Part shown: positions 34,352-46,475 of the stretch, piece after piece
Layout: each line of letters starts with the position of its first letter
Numbering within the stretch: position 1 is the first letter of the stretch
Assembly (NCBI GenBank): GCA_965644295.1
Contig: CBFFRP010000108.1
Span: 62,001-126,000 of the forward strand
Direction: 5' to 3'
DNA from: Paraphysomonas bandaiensis
Lineage: Eukaryota; Chrysophyceae
DNA length: 64,000 nucleotides
Notes under the pieces: model-generated
The model's input: only the letters and a program-made list of their open reading frames with translations
Told to the model about the DNA's origin: nothing
The model's database searches: none
Program-made: the position numbers and the translations under genes

Positions 34352-36354
34352 CGAGAAAGATTTCTGTACAATTATAAGTACCTGTGTTTTTTGTGTTTTG
34401 TTATATTGTACTTATACTTGTGGTTTTAAATTTAGGTTATAGAAACCACATTGTGTGCCTTAATTGCTGGCAGCCTGTAACATTTATAACGCACTCTATA
34501 TTAGCCGTGCAAAGAATGAATTACTCGTTACGTATTATTATTTACCACTTCCGATTGCCCATACCTAATGCATATACCACTTCTTTTCGACTTTTGAAAT
34601 ATAGATGTAATCTACCCGAAAAGATACCTATCAATATTATCAACAGAAAAAAATGAAGCACAGTTGAAATATATATCGTATATGTACAATGAGCTGTATA
34701 ACACGCTTGACACAGGCGGTGAATTAAATGTAGCTCTTATGTTTGGACTTGATATATACGATGATCTTAATCAAGCAGTGAATATCTTATTAAAGCAATA
34801 GGTGTTTATGATTCAGAATTAATTTAGTATTAGTAGTGAATATCTGATTATATTAGCAATAGGCGTGTAAGAGTCAGAACTAATGTAGCGAAACAATTTA
34901 ACTAACTACTTAACTCTTCTTATATCCTACTATTTAACGCTACGAAAGCAGCTTGTGCGTCATCGAAAGCACCAAGTGCAATCACTTTCGCTTTATCACT
35001 CAAAGCAAGCAGAATGTTGATATTTCAGGATTCTTGAGTTCTTAAGATGAACAGCATGAATGCTTGACTTCAGCAGGCTGCCCAAAGGTGGGCCCATTCT
35101 TGCATACTTCGGCGGGCAAATGTACATGTGCTGAATAACGAAACTTGTTGTCGTTGCCGACTCGAACTTGCACTCGCTCTTTACTTTCGTGGTGTTTTGA
35201 GAGATAAATACCAAGATATTTCTCCTGAAAACTAATGTTAGCCGCATATATAGTCAGCAGATATTTCTGTCCACTCATAGCCAACTGCTTGTGTTGTACA
35301 AGGGACTCAAATTAGTCCCTTGTGTAAACGTCTTTGGGCCCTGACGAATAAACAGGCATCCGGGGTATTAGGCTGCCAGCTGAAGTCAAGCATCCGTGCT
35401 GTTCACCTTAAGAACTCAAGAGTCCTGAAGTCAGCAGATGTCAGGTATATCAACATTCTGCTTGCTCACTTCGTTCGATTTGAGTGATAGAGTGAAAGTG
35501 ATTGCACTTGGTGCTTTCGGTGACGCACAAGCTGCTTTCGTAGCGTTAAATAGTAGGATATCAGAGTTAAGTAGTTAGCTACATTAGTTCTGACTCTTAC
35601 ATGCCTATTGCTAATATAATCAGACATTCCCTACTGTGCCTATTCCTGGATGCTTGACTTCAGCAGGTAGCCTAATACCCCGGATGCCCTTAAAGGTGGG
35701 CCCATTCCCAGATGCCTGTTTATTCGTCAGGGCTCAAAGGCGTCTACACAAGGGATACTAATTTGAGTCCCTTGTGCCACACAAGCATTTGGCTATATGA
35801 GTGGACAGAACAATATCTGCTGACTATATATGCGGCTCACGTTAGTTTCCCGGCGAAATATCTCCCATCTCCCAGAACACCACGAAAAGGTGCGAGTATT
35901 ACTTTGTTGGGGGCGGTCGAGTACAAGGGCAGTCGTAGTATACAAAGTACGTAGTCGGTTAATTTATACTTGCTTGATGCGATATATATTATTCGTTCTG
36001 ACTCTTACACGCCTATTACTAATCACAAGACATTCCCTATTCGCTACATATCTTATTATATTCATCCAACAAAAGTATAATTTCAGGCGTAGTTAATCCA
36101 TGGTTTATGTAAGAGGTAAACCGATACATTATCTAAAATATGACTTATTAATTTAGGCTAATATAAATTGAAGGTATCATGACGAGATATATATGATTAG
36201 CTTAAATACAAAAAAAGATACACTTGAAAATTTCATACGTCGTAACTATATATGTCTTTATATCTTTCATATTAAAATAATACAGCACTGCACAATTTTT
36301 CTGTTCCACTCTCTATAGTTTTACCTTGTGTAGCTAATCAATATATTCAGTGGA
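34352..36354. other. Convergent intergenic region dominated by a foldback repeat
   Basis: Two kilobases between KATNIP and the mitochondrial RNA polymerase. The central part (34776-36050) is the nested foldback element. The edges are AT-rich and featureless. Short open frames here are inside the repeat. Confidence 0.55.
34776..36050. mobile_element. Nested foldback element of repeat family A (copies 2-3)
   Basis: The same unit occurs three times in alternating orientation. The terminus AGTGAATATCT(G/T)AT..TTA..GCAATAGG(C/T)GT is read forward at 34779 and again at 34842. It is read in reverse at about 35585-35635 (CTTACATGCCTATTGCTAAT...) and 35994-36045 (CTTACACGCCTATTACTAAT...). Long arms at 34843-35100 and about 35345-35632 are inverted repeats of each other. 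The block at 35160-35345 is inverted relative to 35690-35910. No protein is encoded. This fits one non-autonomous foldback or MITE-type element inserted into, or recombined with, another copy. Single-copy family A sequence at 10478-10965 supplies the orientation reference. Confidence 0.8.
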
Positions 36355-39300
36355 CTAATTGAAAAAATATTGACTCGATAGCACATCCTCAATTCTAAAG
36401 TTTCCCATATTAGGAATTTCAGGAATTCTAATAGGACGCCATGAGCTAACATTGAAATCTAGAATATTGCCACTCCCGTTGAAATTATCTTCAAACACGG
36501 GAACTAAAAAGCCTCGGTACCTCTGTAACAAGTCAGATCTCAAGCTCTTGAGAACAGGCTCCGAGTAAATATCAACAAATTGCTCACGAAGGATGTGATT
36601 CATCGCATCCACATCTGCAGCATGTGTCCAAAAGCAATCATGGACACTGGCAAATGAAATATTAGATGCGTGGCAAGCTATAGCAGTTTTAAACATATGC
36701 GTGGCATCAAGAGAATGTATAAAATTTGGAGGAAAAGAAGCAGCTTGTTTCTTGGCGTCCACAGGAGGTAAGCCCCTTGAAGACGGTATCAGGACACGCT
36801 GCAAGGCTATAACGCTATTAAATAGTTTTCTGAAAATTTCAAGAAAGAACCTGTGTTAATCATCTCCAGTGACTTCATGCGATAAGGCTGTGTTACTTCA
36901 AAACCTAGTGGTGTAGTCCACGACAACGCGGTCTGAGGATACACATACCGAAATTTAGACTGCCGTCTACCGATATTGAAGTAGCGCATAATCTTCCAAA
37001 GTATAGGGCGCTGCTTGGACTCAGTATAGTGCTGGGCAACATCCGGCGGTACAGCGTTACCAATTTCCGTCGCGCACAAATTCAGCCACCTTTGAATATT
37101 GTTGGCACTGCTGAACATATGCTTCATACAATCAAATGTTATGTCAACTAAGTATTCAGAAGCAGGACCAATTTCTTCCAATGAGACCACATCATATTTT
37201 TTTAGACTTTCTTCAATCTGTTTCCTGGCCCCGAAACGGGTGATTCCATATACAGAGGTCATCACAGGGAGTTTAAAAATATCTCGATTGTTAATTCTTC
37301 CAACGAGTTTATTCGATATGTGTGTGGTATTAGTAGAAGCGTCAAGACGAACTCTGTCGGAGACTTTCTTCGCAACGGAAGCATACGCATCCTTAGGTGT
37401 GTCAGAAGGCGATAAGTTCACAGAACCCGCACCATCAACATCTCTCCCGAGGGCAGCGTAGTGTTGTAGTCCATTGCACGATCCATCCTGCCACAACATA
37501 TCAGAACACGGCACCTTAGAATTTAATCCAAACCTGATGACAGGGAACATGCGAAATGTAACTTCTCGGGTCTGCACTGCGCATTGCCGCAGTCAACTCA
37601 AAACATGCAGCAAGACATTGCCAAGGTGACTTCGCACGTTTCCACCACTGTGTACCTACATTTATAGTGAACACTAGACAGATAAAATATGAGTAGAACC
37701 AGTGATAGGTCTGTCCGCTGAGTCAAAAATATCTTCCAAATGGCTATCCACGTAGGCTACACGTTCATCTAAGCTGAGGCGTGCAGCTCCAGCAAGGTTA
37801 GCAAGGTGGACTTTCAGCCAATACAGTCCCCGTTCACCAAGAGCTCTACCTCTCGAAAAGAGAAGCAGTCCTGTGTAAGTTTAATGAGAACACAAACGAC
37901 GATGATTTTTGCTATAGTCACCCCTGGATAGGTCATCTCCAATATGGTTGAGATATGGTGCTATCGGATAAGCTCTACCTCGAAAGTCCAGAGAATGAGG
38001 CATGAAGAGAGTGAGGTCAGCCAAATGCTTGGCGAATTCAACTCGATATATCGTATCGCATTTGCGCTTGTGTTCAGTTATAATATCACTTCCCGTATCA
38101 ACTTTAGTGGAGACATTTTTAGCGTATTCGATAGAATTTGATATGTCATGACTACAGTACGTTGCCGAATATTTGTCAAATTCTTGCGGTAACAAGGTGT
38201 CGTTATCAGACAGACGTAATACAATGGACAATACATCATTGTTGATCTTCCATGCAGTTTGCCCTAATACATCGAGACCTGTTAGTATATTTCCCAGTCT
38301 TCCCTCCCTGTCGGCGCACTCGAGTTTGTCTAGATCAATTTCATAGCCCTGACTCACAATAAAATGATAATAGTGGTTGCATTGGGACAAAAAATATTAC
38401 CTTCTGACGCACACAGGTCATTGAGTGCGTGAGATATCCTCCGTTCCTGTGTGTGAGCCAAGGAGCTGGTGGAACCAGCATCGGTAATGTCCATGGTTCA
38501 ACAACCATCGGGCTGGAACTATTCATTAGTGAGGTGTACACCTCTTCACTCCACTCTGCCAACATAATAACAACATCGTTACCCATTATGCAGTACATGT
38601 GCTCTCACCAATGCATCCTATCTTTTTCGGCCACGTCCACGGAATGACTTTGTGCTGAAAGGCAGGGACGGCGCCGATCTTCAAGGTATTAACCATTATG
38701 TACAAAAAATGCATTCCGATCTCCATATTTAACTTTTCCGACCATGACGTCTTCATTTGAATCTTGCCAGCCTTTTTTAATGTGGCATCCTTAAGTCGCA
38801 ATTGTGTTGAATACTTTTGGCGGGCAGCTTGGGGAGACAGCTCGCCGTTGTGCAGCATTCGTGAGAGCTCCTTCATATCTAGGAATCCTCCCTGATTTCC
38901 GTGATCGATACCCTGAATAAGCTTCATAAGCATTTCCTGCTGTAAACGTTTCCCAATAGCAGCTGCACACATCTATTAGAACAGAACAAATATCTCGCCG
39001 AGCATTCACAAAACCAGGTAGCTTACATGCCACACTCTCCGCTGGAGTTCCCTTTATCAGTGGACTGTAAGCTCTAGTTCGAGTGAGTTCCTGCAGACAG
39101 ATAATCGCAATGTGCTCTGAATCTAAAACAAATTTAATGTCGGTGTAGGCCTTTGCCGCGTTTCTAGAAAGTTGTCGTGTTGGAGGAGCTATAATTGCAG
39201 GTACACCACGCTGCAAATTTGTCAATTCTTGCAACCATTGTGACAACAACCGACGTGCAGATAAAGATTCCGTGATATTCGAGCTAATTGCTCGATAGTC

Positions 39301-39780
39301 ATTCGTATACAACTCATAGGCAGCAACTGTAAAATAGTTCTTCTCCAGTTCCTCCTGAAGTACATATGACTTTGACATAAACTCAATATAACGCTTGGCA
39401 CTGCATACCTGTACCCCATATAAGTCAGTGGATTTGTTGAGAGCGAAATTTTTGATATCTTTGAGGGTGAGCGGAATTCGTCGAGATTTACTCTACCACA
39501 CCACACACTACATGAGAAGCGGATACGCATACAGGACAAATGTGTTGTACACCTTGAAGGGTCTTGAGAAGAGGGAGCGAGTGTTGATCGATCTTCTAGA
39601 GTGTGGCTTCAGGTATGACATGAGTGTGAACTCATTTGACAGTGATAACGATCTAACAGAACCACCTCCCCCCCGAATGACACTCAGTGGTCTCAGATAA
39701 TCGAAACCCATAAACTGAAAAGATAACTGCAATTGCATGAAAATAATTCCAATGAGGACTGATTGATGTGCGAGAGTCAT
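36355..39780 (-). CDS. POLRMT: Mitochondrial DNA-directed RNA polymerase, T7-like (POLRMT/Rpo41)
   Basis: A single-subunit phage-type RNA polymerase that transcribes the mitochondrial genome. About nine exons. The C-terminal catalytic half is well conserved. The palm motif A reads WQDGSCNGLQHYAALGRD, with the metal-binding Asp. The O-helix region reads IFKLPVMTSVYGITRFGARK, with the template-facing Tyr. Motif C reads FASVHDCFWTHAADVD, with the second metal Asp. Upstream conserved blocks include MPHSLDFRGRAYPIAPYLNH and the product-binding region WPKKIGCIGE... . The N-terminal exon begins MTLAHQSVLIGIIFMQLQLS and becomes basic. A mitochondrial presequence is plausible but not clear, so the start at 39780 is tentative. 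No PPR motifs were recognised. Confidence 0.92.
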
Positions 39781-39990
39781 ACTAGATCTCAGATATAATC
39801 CACTCCTCCTCAATAATCATATATATACATTACTATGCACCTTCAGATTCATGCACATCACAGTATGCAAGCATCAGTGCAGTCAACGTGAATGCAAGCA
39901 AGTATCGTATAGACTGTACAAATGGAGGACATGCAACTACGCAATATACACAAAAATGCATTTCTATAACACAAAACTGGTCGATTCAGC

Positions 39991-40109
39991 ATGGACGGTC
40001 ATACAATGCAAACCGCACCCGCTCTCGTCCCGCTCGCGGAAGTTAAGTTGCATCTGGCCCGGTTAGTAGTACGGTGGGTGACCACGTGCGAAGTCCGGGT
40101 ACTGTCCGT
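39991..40109 (+). rRNA. 5S ribosomal RNA, copy 1
   Basis: About 119 nt. The ends pair (GGACGGT with ACTGTCC), forming helix I. The core GCGGAAGTTAAGTTGCATCT matches the conserved 5S GAAGUUAAG loop, and CGGTTAGTAGTACGGTGGGT plus GACCACGTGCGAAGTCCGGGT carries the internal pol III promoter (A box, intermediate element, C box). A TTTTT terminator follows immediately. It differs from copy 2 by one base in the loop A/helix II region (C for T at about 40033). Confidence 0.93.
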
Positions 40110-40282
40110 TTTTGACTATTTTTTGACGAAAATCTGGATGAAAGTATAAAATACTGTTTTTTTGTTGTGAGAGATATGCCTACATTTAGGCATCATTGGA
40201 GAATATATGTATATATTTGTACACCATACCGGTATCTGCACACAATGCTGTATTTCTATATGCAAAATCAAGTCAACCCAGC

Positions 40283-40401
40283 ATGGACGGTCATACAATG
40301 CAAACCGCACCCGCTCTCGTTCCGCTCGCGGAAGTTAAGTTGCATCTGGCCCGGTTAGTAGTACGGTGGGTGACCACGTGCGAAGTCCGGGTACTGTCCG
40401 T
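40283..40401 (+). rRNA. 5S ribosomal RNA, copy 2
   Basis: Nearly identical to the copy 292 bp upstream, same strand, with one substitution (TCTCGTTCCGCT instead of TCTCGTCCCGCT) and the same TTTTT terminator. Shared sequence outside the gene is limited to a few bases upstream (CAGCATGG), so this is a dispersed pair rather than a clean tandem unit with its spacer. Confidence 0.93.
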
Positions 40402-41567
40402 TTTTGTCTTTTTATTAATCTAAAATCTGTACATTTATGTCCAATCCAATCCGTACCTAAACAGCACATTCATGGGCATTGATACTCGACTTTGATGCGG
40501 CATCAGTGATTTTCTTTTCTTAAACTGACCTGTGCTACTATCATCTTTAGTTCTCTACTGACTTATTTCACGAAAGATCATTTCAATACCCAATAAGAAA
40601 GACATGACGCATGCTCCACTACCTCTAGTAAGAAACCACAATTTAGTTATAGCTACTTGTTGGGCATACGAGAAGTTGCGTCTGCATATCGGAACATATC
40701 CTCTTGTCAAAACTGTTTGCCTCCTGCATACGTGGAAGGTGTTAAGGAGCCGTTGAAGGTGATGTTAATATAAGCAGGTAATGTGGAAGGTAAGACAAAC
40801 TGTATATGATCTTGTCTATCAAAGATTGATTGGTAGTAGCGAGAATATAAATTTAGTTAAAAATGACAATGGCTGATGTGAGATGATGATTATAATATAT
40901 ATTAATTGTTTATTGAGTGAGTTCAGCGTTTAGTTACTTAAGTTTTAACTATCCTAATATCAAAGATTGATATTGCACTATCAGTAATCTTGTCGAATCT
41001 ACAGTAAAAATAATGTTTATATATTGCTTGTTAACTCGACTGAATTATTGAATTAGGCCACCAAATGAAATTACATGGCCTTTAACAATGAAAGCATGCA
41101 CCGAAACTAAAATTTATTGTGTGTTTCGTGAAGCCACTACTACTAAGTCAACATTTATCTACTGCGACTAAGTTTCGAGTTTAATCTTATTACTTACTAA
41201 TCTAAGGTCAGTTGAATTTTATGTTAAGTACATATAACAAAGTTATAAAGGAAGAGGAAATAAATTCATATGTGAAAACGAATAACAAACAAGAAGAAAA
41301 AATGATTTTATATATATTAAATATGATGCATAGGAGATGCTGGAAAAATAGATCTATAGCTATACTATCCCTGTCCGAGACACCTATTACGATAAAACAT
41401 CAATACCAGAATGTAGCCTCGGAAAATATCACTTGCCTCAAACAAAGAAATGCACACCTTCCTAACTTCCTGGAAACAAACTGAAACAGAAAATACTCTA
41501 TCCAGTACAAGTTTCCAGCATAAGGTATACACACAATGACAACATATTACCCTCGATCATTAAGTAA

Positions 41568-43620
41568 CTATGATTTCATTTCATAATTAGGCTTCAGTGG
41601 TTGCGTATCGCTTGACATTTTCGTAGAATAAAGCCGCGCTGCACCAAAAGAAACCACAGCAAGTACTATGATGCCCACAGATACATACAATATGATACGG
41701 GTTGTAGGGCTAAGGTCATTGATAGAATTGCTTCCGCTGTGTTTAGAGTGATGTCCAGGAGCGTGTGTTGGTATTGACGAGGGATCTGACCACACAGAAA
41801 ATGAAGAATAATCTATTGTAAAACGAGTCGAACTACTTCCAGTCCAACTCTCTGGATCTGCTATATCATTAAGAAGACCACTCTGTGTCCCTTCAGTTGG
41901 ACCAGCGTAAACGGAATTATCGTCATTCGCAACAGAAACATAGGCTTGTGTTCCATTGAGTGATGCCGGGAGAGTAGTAGTTGACGAAGTGAGATCTACC
42001 CCGATAGGTTGCCATGGAGTGTTCGACATAGCGTATATGAAATTTGGGTCCGTGTAGCTTCCAACGTATACCATGACTTGGTCGCCACTTGTTGAAAGCG
42101 CAAATGTCCCCTGCAAAAATCTATTGACTTAAAAGCATTATTCAAAACACATACTCACCATCGATTCTTCCCAATCGCCATATACTTCCGAACTGGAACA
42201 CTCATCAGTAGGATAACACCATACAGTTCCTGCGGGCATATCGACATTTGGGAGAACGTGGAATATCAGAACGCCTTCGCCACCCCTAAACGACGTCCCC
42301 GTCCACCCGTTATCAGTGATGGAAACCTATTTCATTTTTAGCCAAGATAGCCATTTACTTTGAAAAGTAGCTGCCACGCACCTGAGTCCCTCGAGGAATG
42401 GATCGCAATGCAACAAGAGCTACTGCATCTGGGTTGTCTGTAAAAAGTCATTATCTGAAAAGATGTACTGTATGTTGGCGGTAAACAACCTGATATGAAT
42501 GATATGACAGCGACATCACCAGGGCCAAGGTGGGTATCATCCCAAAAAATTGTAGGAGAGAATGAATTCGTCGGAATATTGGAGTGTGGTGAAGGGGTTG
42601 GACTTGAACTCTGCAGCTCTTGATCAGTACACTCGTCTGGGTCACCTGTATAACCTTCAATGCATTCTTCTTCCACTTCAAAGAAGGCAGGAGATAGATC
42701 GAACATACCACGTAGCCACGGGAAGTCTACAAAAGGGTTTCTATTGTGCTACAAACAAATATTAATAAACATCCAACTACGAACAGTCTTGCCTGAAACA
42801 AAGCGCACGTCAAATTGTTGCGGCGAATCTCCGCCTCTGTGACAGGGTCAGCTTCGGACCACGTCAGCATAGTGCTCAAGTTTCCAAAATAGTGATATCC
42901 AACACATGGACATGATGATAGAACCAACTGCTCTGTGTTGGCTTCATTCGATGTCCCGTTATATCGGAGTGCCATATAGAAAACGGAGCGTGCAATTTCC
43001 CCTTTAGTTGCCTCAGGAGGCATGAATTTGAGGGAGTTCTTGGCAGTATCAGCAGCAGCTTCAGAATGAGCCGGTTGTGTGCACGTTGAATCAACAGACG
43101 GATAACAGTCGTCAAAATACAAATTATTTCTAGCAGAGTTAACATTTGAGTCGGCAGGTCTAAGGTTGTGTAAGTCTGAGTAATCAGGTCCGGAACTATA
43201 GAGTCCATATGACCGTGGAAGAAGATGCTCTCTGTTCCAGCCGGAAGAGTCCCCATGATTCCAGTTCGGTTCAGACCGATTAGAGTAAATTAGCCACACA
43301 TTAGATGCATTATTTGGATCCATGTCTAGCACTGTCAATGCGTCCCAAACATCAGTTTCGCTGTTAGAAGTATACGGCACAACTACGTGAGTGTCCTGAA
43401 GCAGCTTCTGTAACTTGTTAATCAGTACACTCCATCCATCACTTGTGTCGGGGGGTCCGTTATTAAGTTCCGGAATAGTTTGATAGTAACAGTCAATCGA
43501 GCAACTGAATTCGCAGCCGCCCACAGAGAGAACGACTTCAGCCTCTGCACTCGATAGGTACATTATGAGCACGACCAGCGACAGACTGACAGCACTCCAT
43601 ACTCGATATAAGAAGAGCAT
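41568..43620 (-). CDS. Secreted, membrane-anchored endonuclease I family nuclease
   Basis: An endonuclease I (EndA/NucM) family enzyme, a His-Me finger nuclease that cuts DNA or RNA outside the cytoplasm. Four exons. A signal peptide (MLFLYRVWSAVSLSLVVLIM...) precedes a short Cys-rich stretch. The nuclease core has SSGWNREHLLPRSYGL (catalytic His in REHLLP) and DLHNLRPADSNVNSARNNLYF, the family's signature metal-binding Asn/Arg region. A second region (SITDNGWTGTSFRGGEGVLI...) resembles a lamin-tail-like beta domain as found fused to such nucleases. A single C-terminal membrane helix (TRIILYVSVGIIVLAVVSFG) is followed by a short cytoplasmic tail ending NYEMKS. It probably sits on the cell surface or in an endolysosomal compartment and digests nucleic acid. 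The ATG at 43618-43620 gives the signal peptide directly. Confidence 0.87.
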
Positions 43621-44184
43621 GATGCACACTATGTAGTTATTGGCCTCTTCTCGTGACCTGCTGTGGCATCTGAAGATATCGGCACACACATTCGTAATAA
43701 AACCATTAAATACATCCCACAAATGGGATCATATTATACGCAGTATTTTCACCCAAGTAATACAAGGAATACGGGGAATACTGCCGTGTGTGTCATTCTG
43801 GATATAGATATACAGGAGTACGATCTAATTATCGCATATATACCACCAACTACAACTTCACATATGTACACGGAATAAAATACAACGTAGTCAAAATCGT
43901 ATTTTCTGTATTCTTCGGTATTCCTGGTGTTGATAGGCGGACATATGAAGTGTTTGTATTGAGAAGGAAGTTACGTAATTAGTTTTCACTTTCCGTCACT
44001 GACCAATACGATCATCGGACTTCACTCTCTGCATACACTGCTGTACATATATATATATACATACGCCATGCACCGCCTTTAAAGTTAATCTATAATCGAA
44101 CACATCTCTAATGTACATTGTCGTCGGTGCTATCTGATAGTCTATGGACTTGTCTGGAGTTTCCTGGTAAGTGGATACATATTG
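43621..44184. other. Divergent promoter region
   Basis: A gap between the endonuclease and EF-hand genes, presumably holding both promoters. Short frames (for example 43663-43878 plus) have no recognisable features. Confidence 0.4.
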
Positions 44185-45586
44185 ATGGGCTGCTGCAAGT
44201 CTGCCCCAAAGAATGATTTCTTTGGCTCTACTCATTCAAAGCGAGTGAAAGCCCTTCAAGCTCGTGAAGAGTTTGCTATTCTTGGTCTCGCTGATGCCGA
44301 TGTTGCCAAGCTTCAAACCCAGTTCCGTGCTATGGATATGCGGAAGACAAATTATGTGAGCTTTGACGAATTTTTTGCCAAACTTCAGATTGAAGATACA
44401 CGATTTACGAGACGCATATTTAATACGTTTGATGTTGATAAGAGTAATAAAATTGACTTTCGAGAGTTCACAATATCATTGTGGGACTTTTGCACCCTCT
44501 CTGGGGGAACTTTAGGTTTGTTCCTCTAATAAAAACTTGTGGAACCCTATTGATTTTTGACACAGCGGAATTCATATTCCACGTCTACGACAAGAACAAT
44601 AATGGTGTAATTGATCGGAAGGAGATGACTTATATATTAGAAGATGTGTACGGTGATGCATATGACGAGTCCCCGCATGCACGCAGGTAAAATAAACAGA
44701 GTATTACAGAATGTCGTGATAGATACAGGTTGGCGAGTAAATTGAAGGAGTCTGGCGGTAGAATTAACCTAGCTGCATTCATCACACTGGCACAAAGGCA
44801 CAGCGCACTATTGTATCCTGCTTTTGTGCTTCACAACAAGCTGCGAGAAAAATTCGGTGGGGAGTCCTTTTGGATAGCGTATGAATCAAAGCGGAAAGAT
44901 ATGTACACTGAAAAATACATTCCAGTTGAAAGGATTTTATCCCACAGAGGCAATATGGTCGAGATTGAGAAGGCTCAACATACTAGGCAAATAAAAATAG
45001 ATCATCTTATGGAAAAGATGTGCGTGCGTCGTTCTATTGTGAACTGAATCTCATTGTTGGCACAGGAAAAAGGCGGAAGAGAGGGAAGAACTGAGGTGAG
45101 TCTTATGACCTGTTGATTTTTTATTTCCTTGTAGTTACTAATGCGTGTGGAATAGAGCGGAGAGGAAGAAGTCTCTATTTGGAACGCTCTACATGTATGA
45201 CAATATGAGCGAATTTTTGTGATTCCATGCATTGCTGACTAAATTGTAAGGGCTGGTGCGAAATTTGTACGCCAGGTATCCAACGTTCCGGTATCTAAAG
45301 AGACTGAAGACAAACAAAAGTACTCGTCGTTCCGATTTATTTTTCACATTATATGACCATCGCAATAGGGCATTCAATGAACAGCGCAACGTGAAAGCAC
45401 GGAGAGTGTCGTTCATTCAGCACTTGTACGAGTAAGTTGTTGTATATATACTAATGCTACCACGATAATTTATATTCTTTCAGTGGGACACGGAGCCTCC
45501 GAATCAGTGGAAAACCTCAAAGTCAGAAGAAAAGAAAACGTACGACGAAAAAGACCTATGTTGCACCTGCTCCCTCTGAAGTCTGA
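44185..45586 (+). CDS. EF-hand protein with predicted N-myristoylation and palmitoylation
   Basis: A calcium-sensor-like protein of about six exons. It starts MGCCKSAPKN: Gly2 followed by two Cys, the classic layout for N-myristoylation plus palmitoylation, so membrane attachment is likely. Two EF-hand loops are recognisable: DVDKSNKIDFRE and DKNNNGVIDRKE, both with acidic residues at loop positions 1, 3 and 12. The first module is preceded by a degenerate hand (DMRKTNYVSFDE) with Lys/Asn at metal positions. This recalls the calcineurin-B/CBL/neuronal calcium sensor group, but the long C-terminal half (SKLKESGGRINLAAFITLAQ... SFWIAYESKRKDMYTEKY) and basic tail (KPQSQKKRKRTTKKTY) are not part of that family. 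The tail exon is joined by splice phase. The function is unassigned. Confidence 0.8.
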
Positions 45587-46028
45587 AGTATATTTTAAAC
45601 TCTTTGTTTCGAATCATAGTGCACGAATTTCTTGATTAGCTTGTACTCATGTATATATTTCATTTATATACGTTTGCTTGAAATAGTTTTACCCCTGTAC
45701 ACGTGTTGTTAGTATGAATAGATGAAGTAATACTCAGTTGTTGTTAACGGAGTTGTTCTAAATTTTGTTTGTGAGTTTCGCCCTGCTCGTGCGTCTTTGA
45801 CTCACTAGCGCGTGTTGCCTGGGGGTCTTCCCTTAGGATACGGCTCCACCAGGCTCTGTGGGACAGGGTTTTGCATTAAGGTCCGAATTGTACCGAGTAC
45901 TAGATGTGTGTTCTGTGAGGTGAGTGGAGTGGTGGAAGGTGTCGGTATTTCCTTGCATCGCTTGGGCATCAGGCATAGGTGTAGTTGCCGGAGACGGCGT
46001 CTTTGTCGAGGACCAGATGTTTTCATGC
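45587..46028. other. Intergenic flank of the copia element
   Basis: A gap between the EF-hand gene and the left copia LTR. No gene was accepted. A short frame (45805-46071 minus) reads out of the LTR into this flank and is treated as chance. Confidence 0.45.
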
Positions 46029-46348
46029 TGTTAGAAATAGACATTTTTAGTAATAAGACCTTTGTTAACACTTATATGGAATATTATATAATTATAAGAG
46101 ATACCATACTTCACTCATTGACGTTCACCAACTCTTTCTATCTCTACTACACCAACCATTTCTAGTACGATCTTACATCGTCACTATCTTGTACAGTCAG
46201 TATATTTCAGTTTTATCACTACAATGGCTATCATATTATTGGTTCTCATACTACAGCTAGCTACTACTGTATTCTTTGAGTAACGGATATAATTCTAATA
46301 TCTTGGAAACTACAGCTTTTAATTGCTCACAAACAGCAAAACTCAACA
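46029..46348 (-). repeat. Copia 3' LTR
   Basis: 320 bp, identical in length to the LTR at 51226-51545 and differing at about three sites (GT versus AC near 46050, C versus T near 46115). It ends TG...CA in element orientation. Confidence 0.93.
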
Positions 46349-46360
46349 CTCCCTCTCAAT
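46349..46360 (-). promoter_or_regulatory. Copia polypurine tract
   Basis: Immediately before the 3' LTR the minus strand reads ATTGAGAGGGAG, a purine-rich tract of the kind that primes plus-strand DNA synthesis in LTR retrotransposons. Confidence 0.75.
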
Positions 46361-46475
46361 TCAAAGCTGTAACACATGGCATAACTGACGGATACGCAAC
46401 CACCGAAACCGTATAGGACAAACCGGTGGACGTATGGCTCCGACGTTTCAGCTAGCCTCTCCGTAGACAACACGT

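Larger units (their letters stand above)
39781..41567. other. Intergenic region holding two 5S rRNA genes
   Basis: A 1.8-kb gap between two minus-strand genes. It contains the two 5S rRNA genes at 39991-40109 and 40283-40401. The rest, from about 40410 to 41567, is AT-rich. A 90-codon frame at 41212-41484 has no recognisable features and was not accepted. Confidence 0.55.

Noticed and set aside
41212-41484. 90-codon plus-strand frame in the 5S rRNA gap
   Set aside because: AT-rich with no domain, poor start context and no neighbouring exon.
45805-46071. Minus-strand frame reading from the copia LTR into the flank
   Set aside because: It begins in the LTR with the same codons as gag, then continues into unrelated flank without zinc-knuckle or capsid features.
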